This document shows, piece after piece, positions 44,396-52,905 of a stretch of 64,000 nt of DNA. This DNA comes from Mediterranea sp. An20. Its GTDB lineage: Bacteria; Bacteroidota; Bacteroidia; Bacteroidales; Bacteroidaceae. Every line of letters starts with the position of its first letter. Position 1 is the stretch's first letter. The notes beneath the pieces are model-generated. The model did not search any database. It saw only the letters and a program-made list of their open reading frames with translations, and was not told the origin of the DNA. Where the stretch lies: contig NZ_NFJV01000002.1 of the NCBI RefSeq assembly GCF_002160055.1, forward strand, positions 1 to 64,000, written 5' to 3'. The translations under genes were made by a program, and so were the position numbers.

Positions 44396-46252
44396 ATGGA
44401 TAGGATGATAGAACAGGCTGTGGAGTTGTATGAACCGGACAAGACAGTTTCTGCCGGTTGGTATCAAAGGCTCTGTCTATTAAATAAAGAGAGTCTGGAG
44501 GATTTGGCTGCCACGTTTCGCAGGTTAATGCGCGGGAAGCGGGTGACTGCCATCGATAACCGGGGCAACCGGATTGTGCCGGAGAAAGTCGTTTCGTATT
44601 TGTCCAAGCAGGCTAATATTAAAAAAAGTGAGATACTGGATTTCCTGTGCTTCATGCTGGCAGACATCCGTAATTTCCTGTATTATATAAACAGCTTGTC
44701 CGAACAGGAGCGGAAAGTGTGGGAAGCCGCCTTGAGTCAATATTATCTGAGTTCCGACGATATTTTCCAAATAACTGGAGAACGCTGGGCTCCAGATTAT
44801 TCAGAGTCTTATTTTTACTATGGAGGCAAGGGTGTATCGGACAAGCTTGTCTGGTTTAGCACCGCGCAAGGTAGAGCCATCGGCAGCAAGGAGAAACGCC
44901 GCCTCTGGGATAAGGAATTGTTTTTCAGCTTAGACAGCAGGCTGTATGCTGCTTTGTTGCCCGTATTCTTTCCCGAAGCCTGCAGCTTGGAGAAACATTA
45001 CCGGGAGGAGCTGCCGGCAGAATCTTCTTGGCATACTTTCAGCGGAGAGCCCGATATATTGGTTGTCTTGTCGGTCTTGAACAGGCTTTATGATGCCAAA
45101 CAACTGGCTTTCTCCAACAATAAGTTTACCCAGTCGGTTTTGCGCAAGTTATCGCAGTTATTGTCAGTGAACGAGTTTTTCCCCGATGCGGTGGTTAAGG
45201 AGTTGGCTTTGTTCCGCTGTTCGCTCCTGGCAAACCTGTATGCGTTAGGCAGACAGCTACTCGTCTCTGTCAAGCGGCCGGAGGAGCAGTTGAAGAATAT
45301 CTTTCTCAATGCCTTGCATTATCCTACCATGCTTCTTCCGGTCATGTTGCCCCATCTGAGCGGTTTGCGTAAGAATGGGTTGCTCGACTCGTATGGCACT
45401 CAAGTGGCACTTTCTTTGTGGAATCTGATGGGTTGCCTGCCGCAGCATCAGTGGATAGCGGTTGAAGGCATCCACTTCAGGCTGTTGCAGACAGATCCCC
45501 GCTATATGCCCTTGTTCTCTTCCAACATATTCGACAAGATGGAGGTGTTCAACAGCAAGCTGAATCACGGAGTTTACCTGAACAACCTCTACCGCGAGGT
45601 GAGTCTGCCTTTTATCAACGGATTGCTCTATGCCATGGCAGCATTCGGCTTTATCGAAGTGGCCTATACGGATGTAGCAACCGATGATGTGTCCTACACC
45701 AGTTCGCTGGCTTATATCCGCCTGACCAGTCTGGGGGCATTTGTCTGGGGGCAGGTACAGACTTACATACCTTCTGTGGTCAGTCAGGAGCAAGGCCCTC
45801 TGTTTGAGCTGGACGAGCAGCATCTGATTGTGCGTTCTTTGGTCACTCCCAACCCCTATCAGCCTTTGCTGGCCGAGATGTCCATTCCTTTAAGCGGGAA
45901 TCGCTATCGGGTGACTCCCGAAGCGTTTTTGGCGAAATGCCGGAAGCATAAGGACGTAGAAGACAGAATAGCCTTGTTCAAACAATACATCTGTCCGGAG
46001 GCTTCTGCCGGATGGGAGGAGTTTTTCAAGCAGATGCTGCAACACAGTCAGGCTATCAAGAAGGCGGTGGGCAAAGAATACGTCATCTACCGCATATCGC
46101 CTGACGACAAAGATTTGCAGCGCATTGTCTCCATCGACCCCTTCATCCGCCAGTATTCTCTTCGGGCCGAAGACTATCTGTGGCTGGTTGAAGCCCAGAT
46201 GCTGGATGCCGTCAAGAAAAGATTGAAAGAGTACGGGTATCTTTTCTCATGA
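44396..46252 (+). CDS. Unrecognised protein co-translated with the SNF2 helicase
   Basis: A 618-residue soluble protein with no signal peptide and no catalytic motif that I recognise. It is rich in aromatic and leucine residues with helical patterns throughout (LRKLSQLLSVNEFF, ELALFRCSLLANLYALGRQLL), and two hydrophobic-patterned blocks near 260-330 and 400-460 suggest winged-helix or all-helical domains. The only functional clue is position: its ATG lies 2 bp after the SNF2 stop, and both are the same strand and similar base composition. It may be a specificity or adaptor subunit. Sequence-search or structure prediction would be needed for more. Confidence 0.8.
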   Translation: MDRMIEQAVELYEPDKTVSAGWYQRLCLLNKESLEDLAATFRRLMRGKRVTAIDNRGNRIVPEKVVSYLSKQANIKKSEILDFLCFMLADIRNFLYYINSLSEQERKVWEAALSQYYLSSDDIFQITGERWAPDYSESYFYYGGKGVSDKLVWFSTAQGRAIGSKEKRRLWDKELFFSLDSRLYAALLPVFFPEACSLEKHYREELPAESSWHTFSGEPDILVVLSVLNRLYDAKQLAFSNNKFTQSVLRKLSQLLSVNEFFPDAVVKELALFRCSLLANLYALGRQLLVSVKRPEEQLKNIFLNALHYPTMLLPVMLPHLSGLRKNGLLDSYGTQVALSLWNLMGCLPQHQWIAVEGIHFRLLQTDPRYMPLFSSNIFDKMEVFNSKLNHGVYLNNLYREVSLPFINGLLYAMAAFGFIEVAYTDVATDDVSYTSSLAYIRLTSLGAFVWGQVQTYIPSVVSQEQGPLFELDEQHLIVRSLVTPNPYQPLLAEMSIPLSGNRYRVTPEAFLAKCRKHKDVEDRIALFKQYICPEASAGWEEFFKQMLQHSQAIKKAVGKEYVIYRISPDDKDLQRIVSIDPFIRQYSLRAEDYLWLVEAQMLDAVKKRLKEYGYLFS

Positions 46253-46336
46253 AGATTTGCTACTTTTGCAGACAGCTAACCAGGGTAAATGCCCTGCTCT
46301 TTTTAATAAATATATTCATATAAAACTTTTATAACC

Positions 46337-46612
46337 ATGCTTAGACTGAATGTTTTCATCCGGGTGGCTGCCGAGAATCGTGCCGCTGCCCTGCAAGCTG
46401 CCAAAGAACTGGTCGCTGCTTCGTTGAGTGACAAGGGCTGCATAGCCTACGATGTGTTCGAGAGTGCCACGCGCCCCGACGTGCTGATGATTTGCGAAAC
46501 GTGGGCCGACCAGCCCTCGCTCGACGCACACCAGAAGTCTGCCCATTTCACGACCCTCGTGCCCCGCATCGAGAGCCTGGGCGAAATGAAGCTGGAACAG
46601 TTCGAGTTCTGA
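46337..46612 (+). CDS. Antibiotic biosynthesis monooxygenase-like protein (YgiN/ABM fold)
   Basis: A 91-residue protein with the ABM ferredoxin-like pattern: LNVFIRVAAENRAAALQAAKELVAASLSDKGCIAYDVFESATRPDVLMICETWADQPSLDAHQKSAHF. The CETW and HFTTL phrases are conserved in putative quinol monooxygenases. Members oxidise quinols or degrade heme without a metal cofactor, but many are uncharacterised. It starts 84 bp after the SNF2 partner gene; TACTTTTG at 46261-46268 is a possible -7 element. Confidence 0.88.
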   Translation: MLRLNVFIRVAAENRAAALQAAKELVAASLSDKGCIAYDVFESATRPDVLMICETWADQPSLDAHQKSAHFTTLVPRIESLGEMKLEQFEF

Positions 46613-46779
46613 TGACCGGCTGGTTGAAAAATATATGGCGGGCGTCTTATCCCGCCTATATCGCTTCGTGGAAGACGGTGACCGTGCCTGCGGCCATCGT
46701 CTTCTTTATTCTTTCCCCGTTCGAGAAGTGCAGTTTCACTTTGCGGAGCGACACAGCTTTGGTAGTACATCTGAGGTGA
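46612..46779 (+). CDS. Possible 55-residue membrane protein
   Basis: The ATG overlaps the preceding stop (TGATG). The frame reads MTGWLKNIWRASYPAYIASW, one hydrophobic stretch (about 22-36: VTVPAAIVFFILS) and a short tail ending VVHLR. The overlap supports coupling, but there is no family match in sight and codon use is unremarkable. It may be a degraded gene. Confidence 0.3.
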   Translation: MTGWLKNIWRASYPAYIASWKTVTVPAAIVFFILSPFEKCSFTLRSDTALVVHLR

Positions 46780-46830
46780 TAAGATATAGTCGCGACCCTC
46801 TCTTTATAGAGTATTTATAGGACGAAAAAG

Positions 46831-46915
46831 CCTTATTCGTCGTATTAAAAAGGCTTTTTGGTCGTATTAAAAAGGCTTTTTCGTCATACTAATAAGCCTT
46901 ATTCGTAATCACGAG
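46831..46915. repeat. 22-bp tandem repeat of inverted GCCTT/AAGGC units
   Basis: Units of the type CGTCGTATTAAAAAGGCTTTT follow each other with a period of about 22 bp, preceded by GACGAAAAAGCCTTATT and followed by CGTCATACTAATAAGCCTTA. Adjacent units are partly inverse to each other, so several hairpins can form. They lie between the monooxygenase and the PepSY gene. Confidence 0.75.
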
Positions 46916-46966
46916 CCACTATAAATAGTGAGGCTTCATTCTACGAAGGTAGTAGGAAGATAAAAA

Positions 46967-47002
46967 GAGAGACTGTACCAGAAAGTCCTGATACAGTCTC
47001 TC
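46967..47002 (-). terminator. Terminator of the PepSY-like gene
   Basis: GAGAGACTGTA pairs exactly with TACAGTCTCTC around a 14-nt loop. On the minus strand it is followed by TTTTTA, 19 bp after the stop codon. Confidence 0.8.
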
Positions 47003-47021
47003 AGCTTAGAGCAAATCTCTC

Positions 47022-47462
47022 TTAGTCGTCAATGTCAATCACCTGCATCTGCTTGTTGAAGGTGATTTCCCAACGGTTGGACAGCTTGATTTCATATCCC
47101 CCGCGGTCGTCGCGCTCGATTTGCAGAATTTGTGCATCGGGATAAGTGGTCTTCACGTATTCGGCAATCTGTGCGGGGACAATTGCTGCGGGTACTCCGG
47201 TCTGGCGGCAGCGCACTTCTGTCCATTCGCCCGACTTGTCGAACTCTACCTTATCGCCCGTGTTGAACACCACGTCGTAGCTCTTGCTGAACAGTTCCGT
47301 GTCCTGCGTTGCCAGTGCCACCTTGACGTCTTTGAAGTAGGTGTTGAGGAACGTCTGTGCCTTGGCGGGGAGCTGGTTTACCTGAACGGGTTTGTCATTG
47401 TCTGCCATAACCATTGTACTCATTGCAAACATCGCTACTACTGCTAAAACTAATTTCTTCAT
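47022..47462 (-). CDS. PepSY-like periplasmic protein
   Basis: A 146-residue exported protein with signal peptide MKKLVLAVVAMFAMSTMVMAD. It has two PepSY-type repeats: VNQLPAKAQTFLNTYFKDVKVALATQD with YDVVFNTGDKVEFDKSGEWTEV, then VPAQIAEYVKTTYPDAQILQIERDDRGGYEIKLSN ending FNKQMQVIDIDD. This is the common Bacteroides DUF2874/PepSY-like arrangement. Role unknown; these may bind small ligands or inhibit proteases. A complete-looking promoter element lies 53 bp upstream. Confidence 0.88.
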   Translation of the reverse strand: MKKLVLAVVAMFAMSTMVMADNDKPVQVNQLPAKAQTFLNTYFKDVKVALATQDTELFSKSYDVVFNTGDKVEFDKSGEWTEVRCRQTGVPAAIVPAQIAEYVKTTYPDAQILQIERDDRGGYEIKLSNRWEITFNKQMQVIDIDD

Positions 47463-47515
47463 AATGCTTGGGTTTTAAAAGTGAATAATTGAATCGTTGT
47501 TTCCTTTTCGTACTG

Positions 47516-47523
47516 CAAAGGTA
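47516..47523 (-). promoter_or_regulatory. -7 element of the PepSY-like gene promoter
   Basis: On the minus strand TACCTTTG matches TAnnTTTG exactly. TTTC sits about 17 bp upstream as an imperfect -33 box. The start codon is 53 bp downstream. Confidence 0.5.
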
Positions 47524-47618
47524 GAGGGCGAATTTGGAAAGAAACTGGAAGATTCAATTATTTCCCGATTTTTTTTTCTTATTGCCGATGTGTGCTCTTG
47601 GGGGCAGGCATCCGTTTT

Positions 47619-50099
47619 TTATTCAGCCTCCTTTTCAACCGGTTTATGGGCCGGTATGCGGATGACCTTCTCCTTCTGTTCGCGGATAACTGTCAGTTTC
47701 ATCTCCTGTTGCTGTCCGGCAGATTGCTTCAGATACTTGTGCAGGTCGGCAAATCCTGTGATGCGTACTCCGTTGATGCTTTGCAACAGGTCTCCGCTTT
47801 TCAGTCCCGAAGAAGCGGCAGTTGATTCTTCCTCCATTTCGCCGAAAGCGATTCCTGCTTGGTCAAACCCCACGCCAAAAGCCGACAAGCCATAGCCTTT
47901 GACTTCGGTGATGGTAGCTCCCATCCATTTTTGCGGAGCGGTGTCCGGGGTGGTCTGCTTTATGCGTGGTATCGGCAAGATAGGTTTCCGGGCCATCTGC
48001 TTGAGCCAGGCACTGCGTACGCCGAACTCATTCATGGAGAAATTCTGAAACCCGATAGCCTTGGCTGGTGAATCCTGGCTGACCCGATAGTCTCCTTGGG
48101 CAGTATTTAGGAAAAGAGGGTCGCCGTAACGCGAATGCGGGTCTGCTCCGTTTGCATGAAACTGCTCCATGTCCTGCTTTCCACCTACAAAGAAGTTGCG
48201 GTCTAATTCTTTGCCCCACTTGTCGTTGGCCTTTAGGTCGCTTTGCATGGCGGCAGGCTGATAGGCTGTAAAGACGATGTTGTGCATGAATACGTCGCCG
48301 TTGTCATGCGGCCAGACATGCGGGTGCAGGCTATTGTTCACAATAATGTTGTTGGTTACGATGCGGTCATAGCCTTCGCGCATTTTCAGTCCACCGTTCA
48401 GGAGCAGGTTGTTGTAGATTCGGTAGTGGCTGGAGCCGTCATCCAAATCAATATCCCAACCGTGGTCGCAGCGCCAGCGGTTGTGTCGGATGATGTTGGG
48501 TTCGGTCATATCCCACCACGTCATTTCCGGATTCCGGTCCACCAATCGGGCAAAGGTACGCACGTCCGGTGTCCAGTAGCGGTCTCTTCCCCAGGAGTTG
48601 AAGCTACCGTGGTCTCCGGTTTCAAGCACCGTGTTGAAGATGTCGCAATATTCAATAAGGTGTCCTCCGAAAGTACCTTCGCTGATGTTGATGCCTGCAC
48701 GCGGCACATCGTAGATAGAGCAATGGCGGACGGTTATTCTTTTCGACATAGAGATTTGTATGGGAGCGGTCTGTTTCTCATCCCGTCCTGTTCGGGTAAT
48801 CAGGCAGTCTTCTACGAGGCATTCCATGGGGTAATTCTGTCCTTTGGGGCCGGGCAGTGTGTCCATGTGGGCATAGTCTTGGTTCCCGTAGCGGAACAGA
48901 GGGCTTCGTACCATCTGCGGGTCTCCTACGAAAGCGATGCCGTTGGCACCACTGTCATGAATGTAGCACTCCCGGATGGTGATTCGACGGTTGTAGTTGT
49001 TGATGAAAATGGTATTGCCGCCTACCTGGTCGAACTCACAACGGGTCACCTGGCAGTCTTCTGCTCCGTTGTAGACGATAGCTCCTCCGCGGTAAACGGT
49101 CCAATCCGAGCGTAACAGCGGTTCCTTGTTTTCCATGAAAGTACGGCTGCTGTGCCTGAACACCAGTCCGTCCAGGTTGACACCCGTTACCGGTGCCTCT
49201 TGCGTGCCGTTGAATTCTATCAGATGTTTGAGTCTGACTATTTCCGTGGTGGCTGCTTTCATGTCAGTTCCCGGTCCGGGTATGAAGCATAGTTCTTTTT
49301 CTTCCGGGTTGTAGAACCATTCTCCGGGTGCGTCCAGTTCTTCTTGGATATTCTCTACCATGCGATATACCGGATGCATGGGTGAGGGGCGGTTGTTTTG
49401 CCAACCTCCTTCCAACAGCAGAGAGTTTTTACCGGCTTTTCCTGTGATGAGCCAGTGCATATCGCCCCAGAGAGCGGTGTGCATGGCATGTACAATGCCT
49501 CCTTCCGGATGCTTCCAGCGGGTTATCCGCTGCGGGGTTAAAGGGGCTTGGGCGGCATCATATACGGCATTGTGTTCTAACGTCCAGGTGTCGAACACAT
49601 TCTTTCCTTCTCCCAGTGCTGCGTTGGGGAAGCGTGCCATACGTTGCCTTTGTCCATTGATGTAAAGTTGGTCTATCTCAAAAGTGTCCGGCAATGTGGC
49701 TGCCCAAATGCCTTTGCCGCGTTGGCGCCATGACAGGCTCAGTTTCAGCCCGCCGCTGAGGATTGCTTTACCGGGATGTTGGGCGCGGTAGGTTACCGTG
49801 GCAGGATATGTCTTGCTGTCTTGTGCTGTAAAGCAGAAGGTTTCCGGCAGGTAATAGGTGCCGTCACCGATAATGACTTCTACGTTCGTATCGGGACGGT
49901 AAGTACGGGCGAGTTCCTGCGCTTTCTTGAGGGTGGCTACGGGTTGTTCCTGAGTGCCCGGCCACTGGTCTTTTCCTTGCAGGGATACATAGATGGTTTG
50001 TGCCCAAGTCCCGCTGATAAATGCCAATAGTCCTATGCAGGCAGCGGCTATTCTTTGGGTCCGGTTGACTTGGCAGTGCTGTTCTGTTTGTTTTCGCAT
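47619..50099 (-). CDS. Secreted right-handed beta-helix protein with C-terminal PDZ domain
   Basis: An 826-residue protein. Signal region about 1-34 (AACIGLLAFISGTWAQ), then IYVSLQGKDQWPGTQEQPVATLKKAQELARTY, the typical start of pectate-lyase-like parallel beta-helix enzymes, with many helix coils through about residue 640. The phrase TGDHGSFNSWGRDRYW (about 500) and its acidic residues recur in Bacteroides beta-helix glycosidases; a GH141-like role is possible but unproven. A PDZ domain occupies about 715-810 (GLKSGDLLQSINGVRITGFADL). Beta-helix plus PDZ is an unusual combination for polysaccharide enzymes. No SusCD pair or sulfatase is nearby. Confidence 0.82.
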   Translation of the reverse strand: MRKQTEQHCQVNRTQRIAAACIGLLAFISGTWAQTIYVSLQGKDQWPGTQEQPVATLKKAQELARTYRPDTNVEVIIGDGTYYLPETFCFTAQDSKTYPATVTYRAQHPGKAILSGGLKLSLSWRQRGKGIWAATLPDTFEIDQLYINGQRQRMARFPNAALGEGKNVFDTWTLEHNAVYDAAQAPLTPQRITRWKHPEGGIVHAMHTALWGDMHWLITGKAGKNSLLLEGGWQNNRPSPMHPVYRMVENIQEELDAPGEWFYNPEEKELCFIPGPGTDMKAATTEIVRLKHLIEFNGTQEAPVTGVNLDGLVFRHSSRTFMENKEPLLRSDWTVYRGGAIVYNGAEDCQVTRCEFDQVGGNTIFINNYNRRITIRECYIHDSGANGIAFVGDPQMVRSPLFRYGNQDYAHMDTLPGPKGQNYPMECLVEDCLITRTGRDEKQTAPIQISMSKRITVRHCSIYDVPRAGINISEGTFGGHLIEYCDIFNTVLETGDHGSFNSWGRDRYWTPDVRTFARLVDRNPEMTWWDMTEPNIIRHNRWRCDHGWDIDLDDGSSHYRIYNNLLLNGGLKMREGYDRIVTNNIIVNNSLHPHVWPHDNGDVFMHNIVFTAYQPAAMQSDLKANDKWGKELDRNFFVGGKQDMEQFHANGADPHSRYGDPLFLNTAQGDYRVSQDSPAKAIGFQNFSMNEFGVRSAWLKQMARKPILPIPRIKQTTPDTAPQKWMGATITEVKGYGLSAFGVGFDQAGIAFGEMEEESTAASSGLKSGDLLQSINGVRITGFADLHKYLKQSAGQQQEMKLTVIREQKEKVIRIPAHKPVEKEAE

Positions 50100-50135
50100 G
50101 TGTATTCAGGTTAAGTGATTGATAAGAAGAAGGTC

Positions 50136-50181
50136 AGTCGGGAAGGCACAGAGAGAATCCTTGTGCTGTGCCTATCCGACT
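50136..50181 (-). terminator. Terminator-like hairpin after the PatB gene
   Basis: AGTCGG and AGGCACAG on the left pair with CTGTGCCT and CCGACT on the right, forming an interrupted 14-bp stem. It begins 9 bp after the lyase stop. The T run is weak. Confidence 0.55.
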
Positions 50182-50189
50182 TTGTTGTT

Positions 50190-51350
50190 CTATTTCTGCA
50201 AGAACTCCGCAAACCGCTCCAGTCCTTCCAGCATCCGGCTGCGCGGGCAGGCAATGTTCCATCGCATGTAACCTTCGCCTTCGGAGCCATACATGGTACC
50301 GGCATTGAGCCAGAGTTGTGCTTTCTCCAGGAGAACGTGTTCCATCTTTTCCGAAGACAGGTGCAGGGCTGTGCAGTCCATCCACTCCAGGTAGGTCCCT
50401 TCCAGTCGGGTGAGGGGGAATTGGGGCAGGTGTTCGGCACAGAAGGCGTGGAAGGCACGGTCGTTTTCCTCCAGGTAGGCGATTAGTTGGAGCAGCCATT
50501 CTTCGCCTTCAGCGGAATAAGCAGCCTCGGTCGCGATGACACCGAAGGGATTGACATCGCACACCTCGTTGATATTGATGGCCCGTTCGATGCGTGCGCG
50601 GATGTCGGCATCGGATGAGATGATGCTGGCTATCTGCAGACCTGCGATGTTGAAAGCCTTGCTGGGCGATACGCAGGTGATGGAGTTGTTCAGGCATTCG
50701 GTGGACACAGAGGCAAAGGGCGTATAGGTATGGCCGGAGAAGACCAGTTCGCAGTGTATCTCGTCGGCTACCACTCTTACTCCGTGACGCAGGCAGATGT
50801 CGTTCAGGCGTGTCAGTTCCTCGCGTGTCCAGACACGTCCGGCAGGGTTGTGCGGGTTGCAAAGCAGGAGCAGTTTGGCACGCGGGTCGGCAGCTTTGCG
50901 CTCCAGGTCGTCGAAGTCCATGCGATATGTGTCGTTCTCGCGTCGCAGCGGATTGGCCAGCAGTTCGCATCCGTTGTTGCGGATGGAGGAAAAGAAGCAG
51001 TTGTAGACCGGTGTCTGGGCTATGACCTTGTCACCCGGCACAGTCAGAGCTTTGATGATGGCCGAGAGGGCAGGCACTACGCCAGAGGTGTACATTATCC
51101 ATTCCGGCTGTAGGTTCCATCCGTGTCGGCGGGCAAACCAGGCGGCTACGGCTTCGTAATATGTCGGTGGCACCTGTGTGTAGCCAAAGATGCCGTGCTC
51201 CACCCGTCGGCGCAGGGCTTCGATAAGGACAGGTGCGGTGCGGAAGTCCATGTCGGCCACCCACATTGGCAGCACATCGGCATGTCCGGCCGAATCCCAC
51301 TTGAGGGAGTTCGTGCCCCGCCGTGTGATAAGTTCATCGAAGTTATACAT
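50190..51350 (-). CDS. patB: MalY/PatB family PLP-dependent cystathionine beta-lyase/aminotransferase
   Basis: A 386-residue fold-type I PLP enzyme: NFDELITRRGTNSLKWD, VLPMWVADMDFRTAP, GIFGYTQVPPTYYEAVAAWF, LLCNPHNPAGRVWTREEL, VVADEIHCELVFSG, and the PLP lysine in SPSKAFNIAGLQIAS (about residue 233). The family splits cystathionine to homocysteine and can also act as an aminotransferase or repressor modulator. It lies 22 bp after the MATE gene, so the two are probably an operon. Confidence 0.92.
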   Translation of the reverse strand: MYNFDELITRRGTNSLKWDSAGHADVLPMWVADMDFRTAPVLIEALRRRVEHGIFGYTQVPPTYYEAVAAWFARRHGWNLQPEWIMYTSGVVPALSAIIKALTVPGDKVIAQTPVYNCFFSSIRNNGCELLANPLRRENDTYRMDFDDLERKAADPRAKLLLLCNPHNPAGRVWTREELTRLNDICLRHGVRVVADEIHCELVFSGHTYTPFASVSTECLNNSITCVSPSKAFNIAGLQIASIISSDADIRARIERAININEVCDVNPFGVIATEAAYSAEGEEWLLQLIAYLEENDRAFHAFCAEHLPQFPLTRLEGTYLEWMDCTALHLSSEKMEHVLLEKAQLWLNAGTMYGSEGEGYMRWNIACPRSRMLEGLERFAEFLQK

Positions 51351-51372
51351 TCTTGTAGTAGTTAATGGTTAA

Positions 51373-52788
51373 TTATTTTATTTTCATCCAGTTCCCTTTC
51401 TCTAATCTTAACAGGAAGATGAGGCCGCGGAAGCAAAGCTCGATGCACATAGCCAGCCATACGCCGTTCAGTCCCATCGAAGGAGCCAGGGCGGCAGCCA
51501 GCGTCAGTCGTACAGCCCAGATGCTGAAGAAGTTCATCAGACAAGGCACCAATGTGTTACCTGCGCCCACAAACACGCCGTAGGCCACGATGGCGGCGGC
51601 GAACATCGGCTCGGCAAAGGCTTCGATGCGCAAGGCCTCCACTCCTAAGCGCTGCACCTCGGCATCGGGTGTCATGCTGCCCATGATGAGCGGTGCCCCC
51701 ACGTAGAGTATGACGCCCATCACGCCCATCACAGCCATGCCCATGCCCACGGTGATGCGTGCAAAACGGCGTGTCAGGTCTTTGCGCCCGGCACCGAGGC
51801 TTTGGCCTACCAGGGTGGTGGCGGCATCGGCAATGCCATAGCCGGGCATGTAACACAGGCTCTCGGCAGTGATGCCGAATGAGTTGGCAGCGATGGCAAA
51901 TACTCCCAGCGGTGCCACAATGACGGTGGTCATGATTTGTGCGCCGCAGATGACGATGTGTTCCACGCCCATAGGCAGACTGATGTGCAGGGCCTTGCGG
52001 GCAATGTCCCACGTGGGACGGAAGCTGCCCCGTTCGCCAGTCAGTTTCAGGTCGGTAGAGCGGGTGACGAGGTACCACAGCATCAGGGCAGCTACCACGG
52101 CTTCGGCAGCAGCGGTTCCCAGTGCAGCGCCGGTGACGCCCAATCCTGCGCCGGGCATCTGCAACGGGAAACCCAAAATCTCCATCTGGCGTGTAGGAAA
52201 GATAAGGAAGAAGTTGAATATGACATCCAGCAGACACATCAGCACGTTGAGCAGCCCTGGCACCTTCATGTTGCCGCTACAGCGGAGCATGCTGCCTGCC
52301 AGGAAGTTGAGTTGGAGCAGGGGAAGGGAGAGGGCGAATATCAGGAAATAGGCAGACGAGTGGGAGTTGATTTCTTCCGTGCCCCCTAACCAGACGGGCA
52401 GGCTCCCGCTGATGGCGGCTCCTGCCAGGGCCAGCAGGGAACTGAACAGGACGACGGCTACGAGCGCCTGGCGCAGCACCGAGCGTGCTTCGGCCAACCG
52501 TCCGCCACCTACGTGGTGGGCCACCTGCACCGAGAAACCGGTGGCCGCCGCCGAGCACATGCCCCAGAACAGCCACGTGGTGGTGCTGACCAACCCGATG
52601 CTGGCAGCTGCGTCTGCACCAAGGCGGCCTACCATGGCTGCGTCGATGTATTGCATGGCGATGGCAGACACCTGTGCCACGATGCTCGGTATACTGAGTT
52701 GCACGGTGAGCCACATCTGTTGGCGCAGCGTCATCTGCTGGCCGTTGCGGATGAGCAAGAGAAGTCTGTTTTCTTTTCCTTTTCCCAT
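51373..52788 (-). CDS. MATE family multidrug/metabolite efflux transporter
   Basis: A 471-residue protein with twelve transmembrane helices in two homologous halves. Family landmarks include LSIPSIVAQVSAIAMQYIDAAMVGRLGADAAASIG (helix 1), GAGLGVTGAALGTAAAE, and LVGQSLGAGRKDLTRRFARI in the second half. It would export small organic cations or metabolites with Na+ or H+. An exact TTTG-19-TACCTTTG promoter ends only 8 bp before this ATG, so either the mRNA is almost leaderless or translation starts at the internal ATG at 52734 (MTLRQQMWLTVQ). Confidence 0.92.
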   Translation of the reverse strand: MGKGKENRLLLLIRNGQQMTLRQQMWLTVQLSIPSIVAQVSAIAMQYIDAAMVGRLGADAAASIGLVSTTTWLFWGMCSAAATGFSVQVAHHVGGGRLAEARSVLRQALVAVVLFSSLLALAGAAISGSLPVWLGGTEEINSHSSAYFLIFALSLPLLQLNFLAGSMLRCSGNMKVPGLLNVLMCLLDVIFNFFLIFPTRQMEILGFPLQMPGAGLGVTGAALGTAAAEAVVAALMLWYLVTRSTDLKLTGERGSFRPTWDIARKALHISLPMGVEHIVICGAQIMTTVIVAPLGVFAIAANSFGITAESLCYMPGYGIADAATTLVGQSLGAGRKDLTRRFARITVGMGMAVMGVMGVILYVGAPLIMGSMTPDAEVQRLGVEALRIEAFAEPMFAAAIVAYGVFVGAGNTLVPCLMNFFSIWAVRLTLAAALAPSMGLNGVWLAMCIELCFRGLIFLLRLEKGNWMKIK

Positions 52789-52796
52789 AATGAGTG

Positions 52797-52827
52797 CAAA
52801 GGTATGCCTTTTCTATGGTACATCAAA
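52797..52827 (-). promoter_or_regulatory. Promoter of the MATE-PatB operon
   Basis: On the minus strand TTTG (52824-52827), a 19-bp spacer and TACCTTTG (52797-52804) are an exact consensus match. The -7 box ends 8 bp before the first ATG. Confidence 0.7.
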
Positions 52828-52905
52828 TACCCGAATTACAGAAGGTGAGGAAGTCTGACGGGAAGGACAGATTATCGGTACCCTGCAACTCCCTGGTCCG
52901 CTTCA

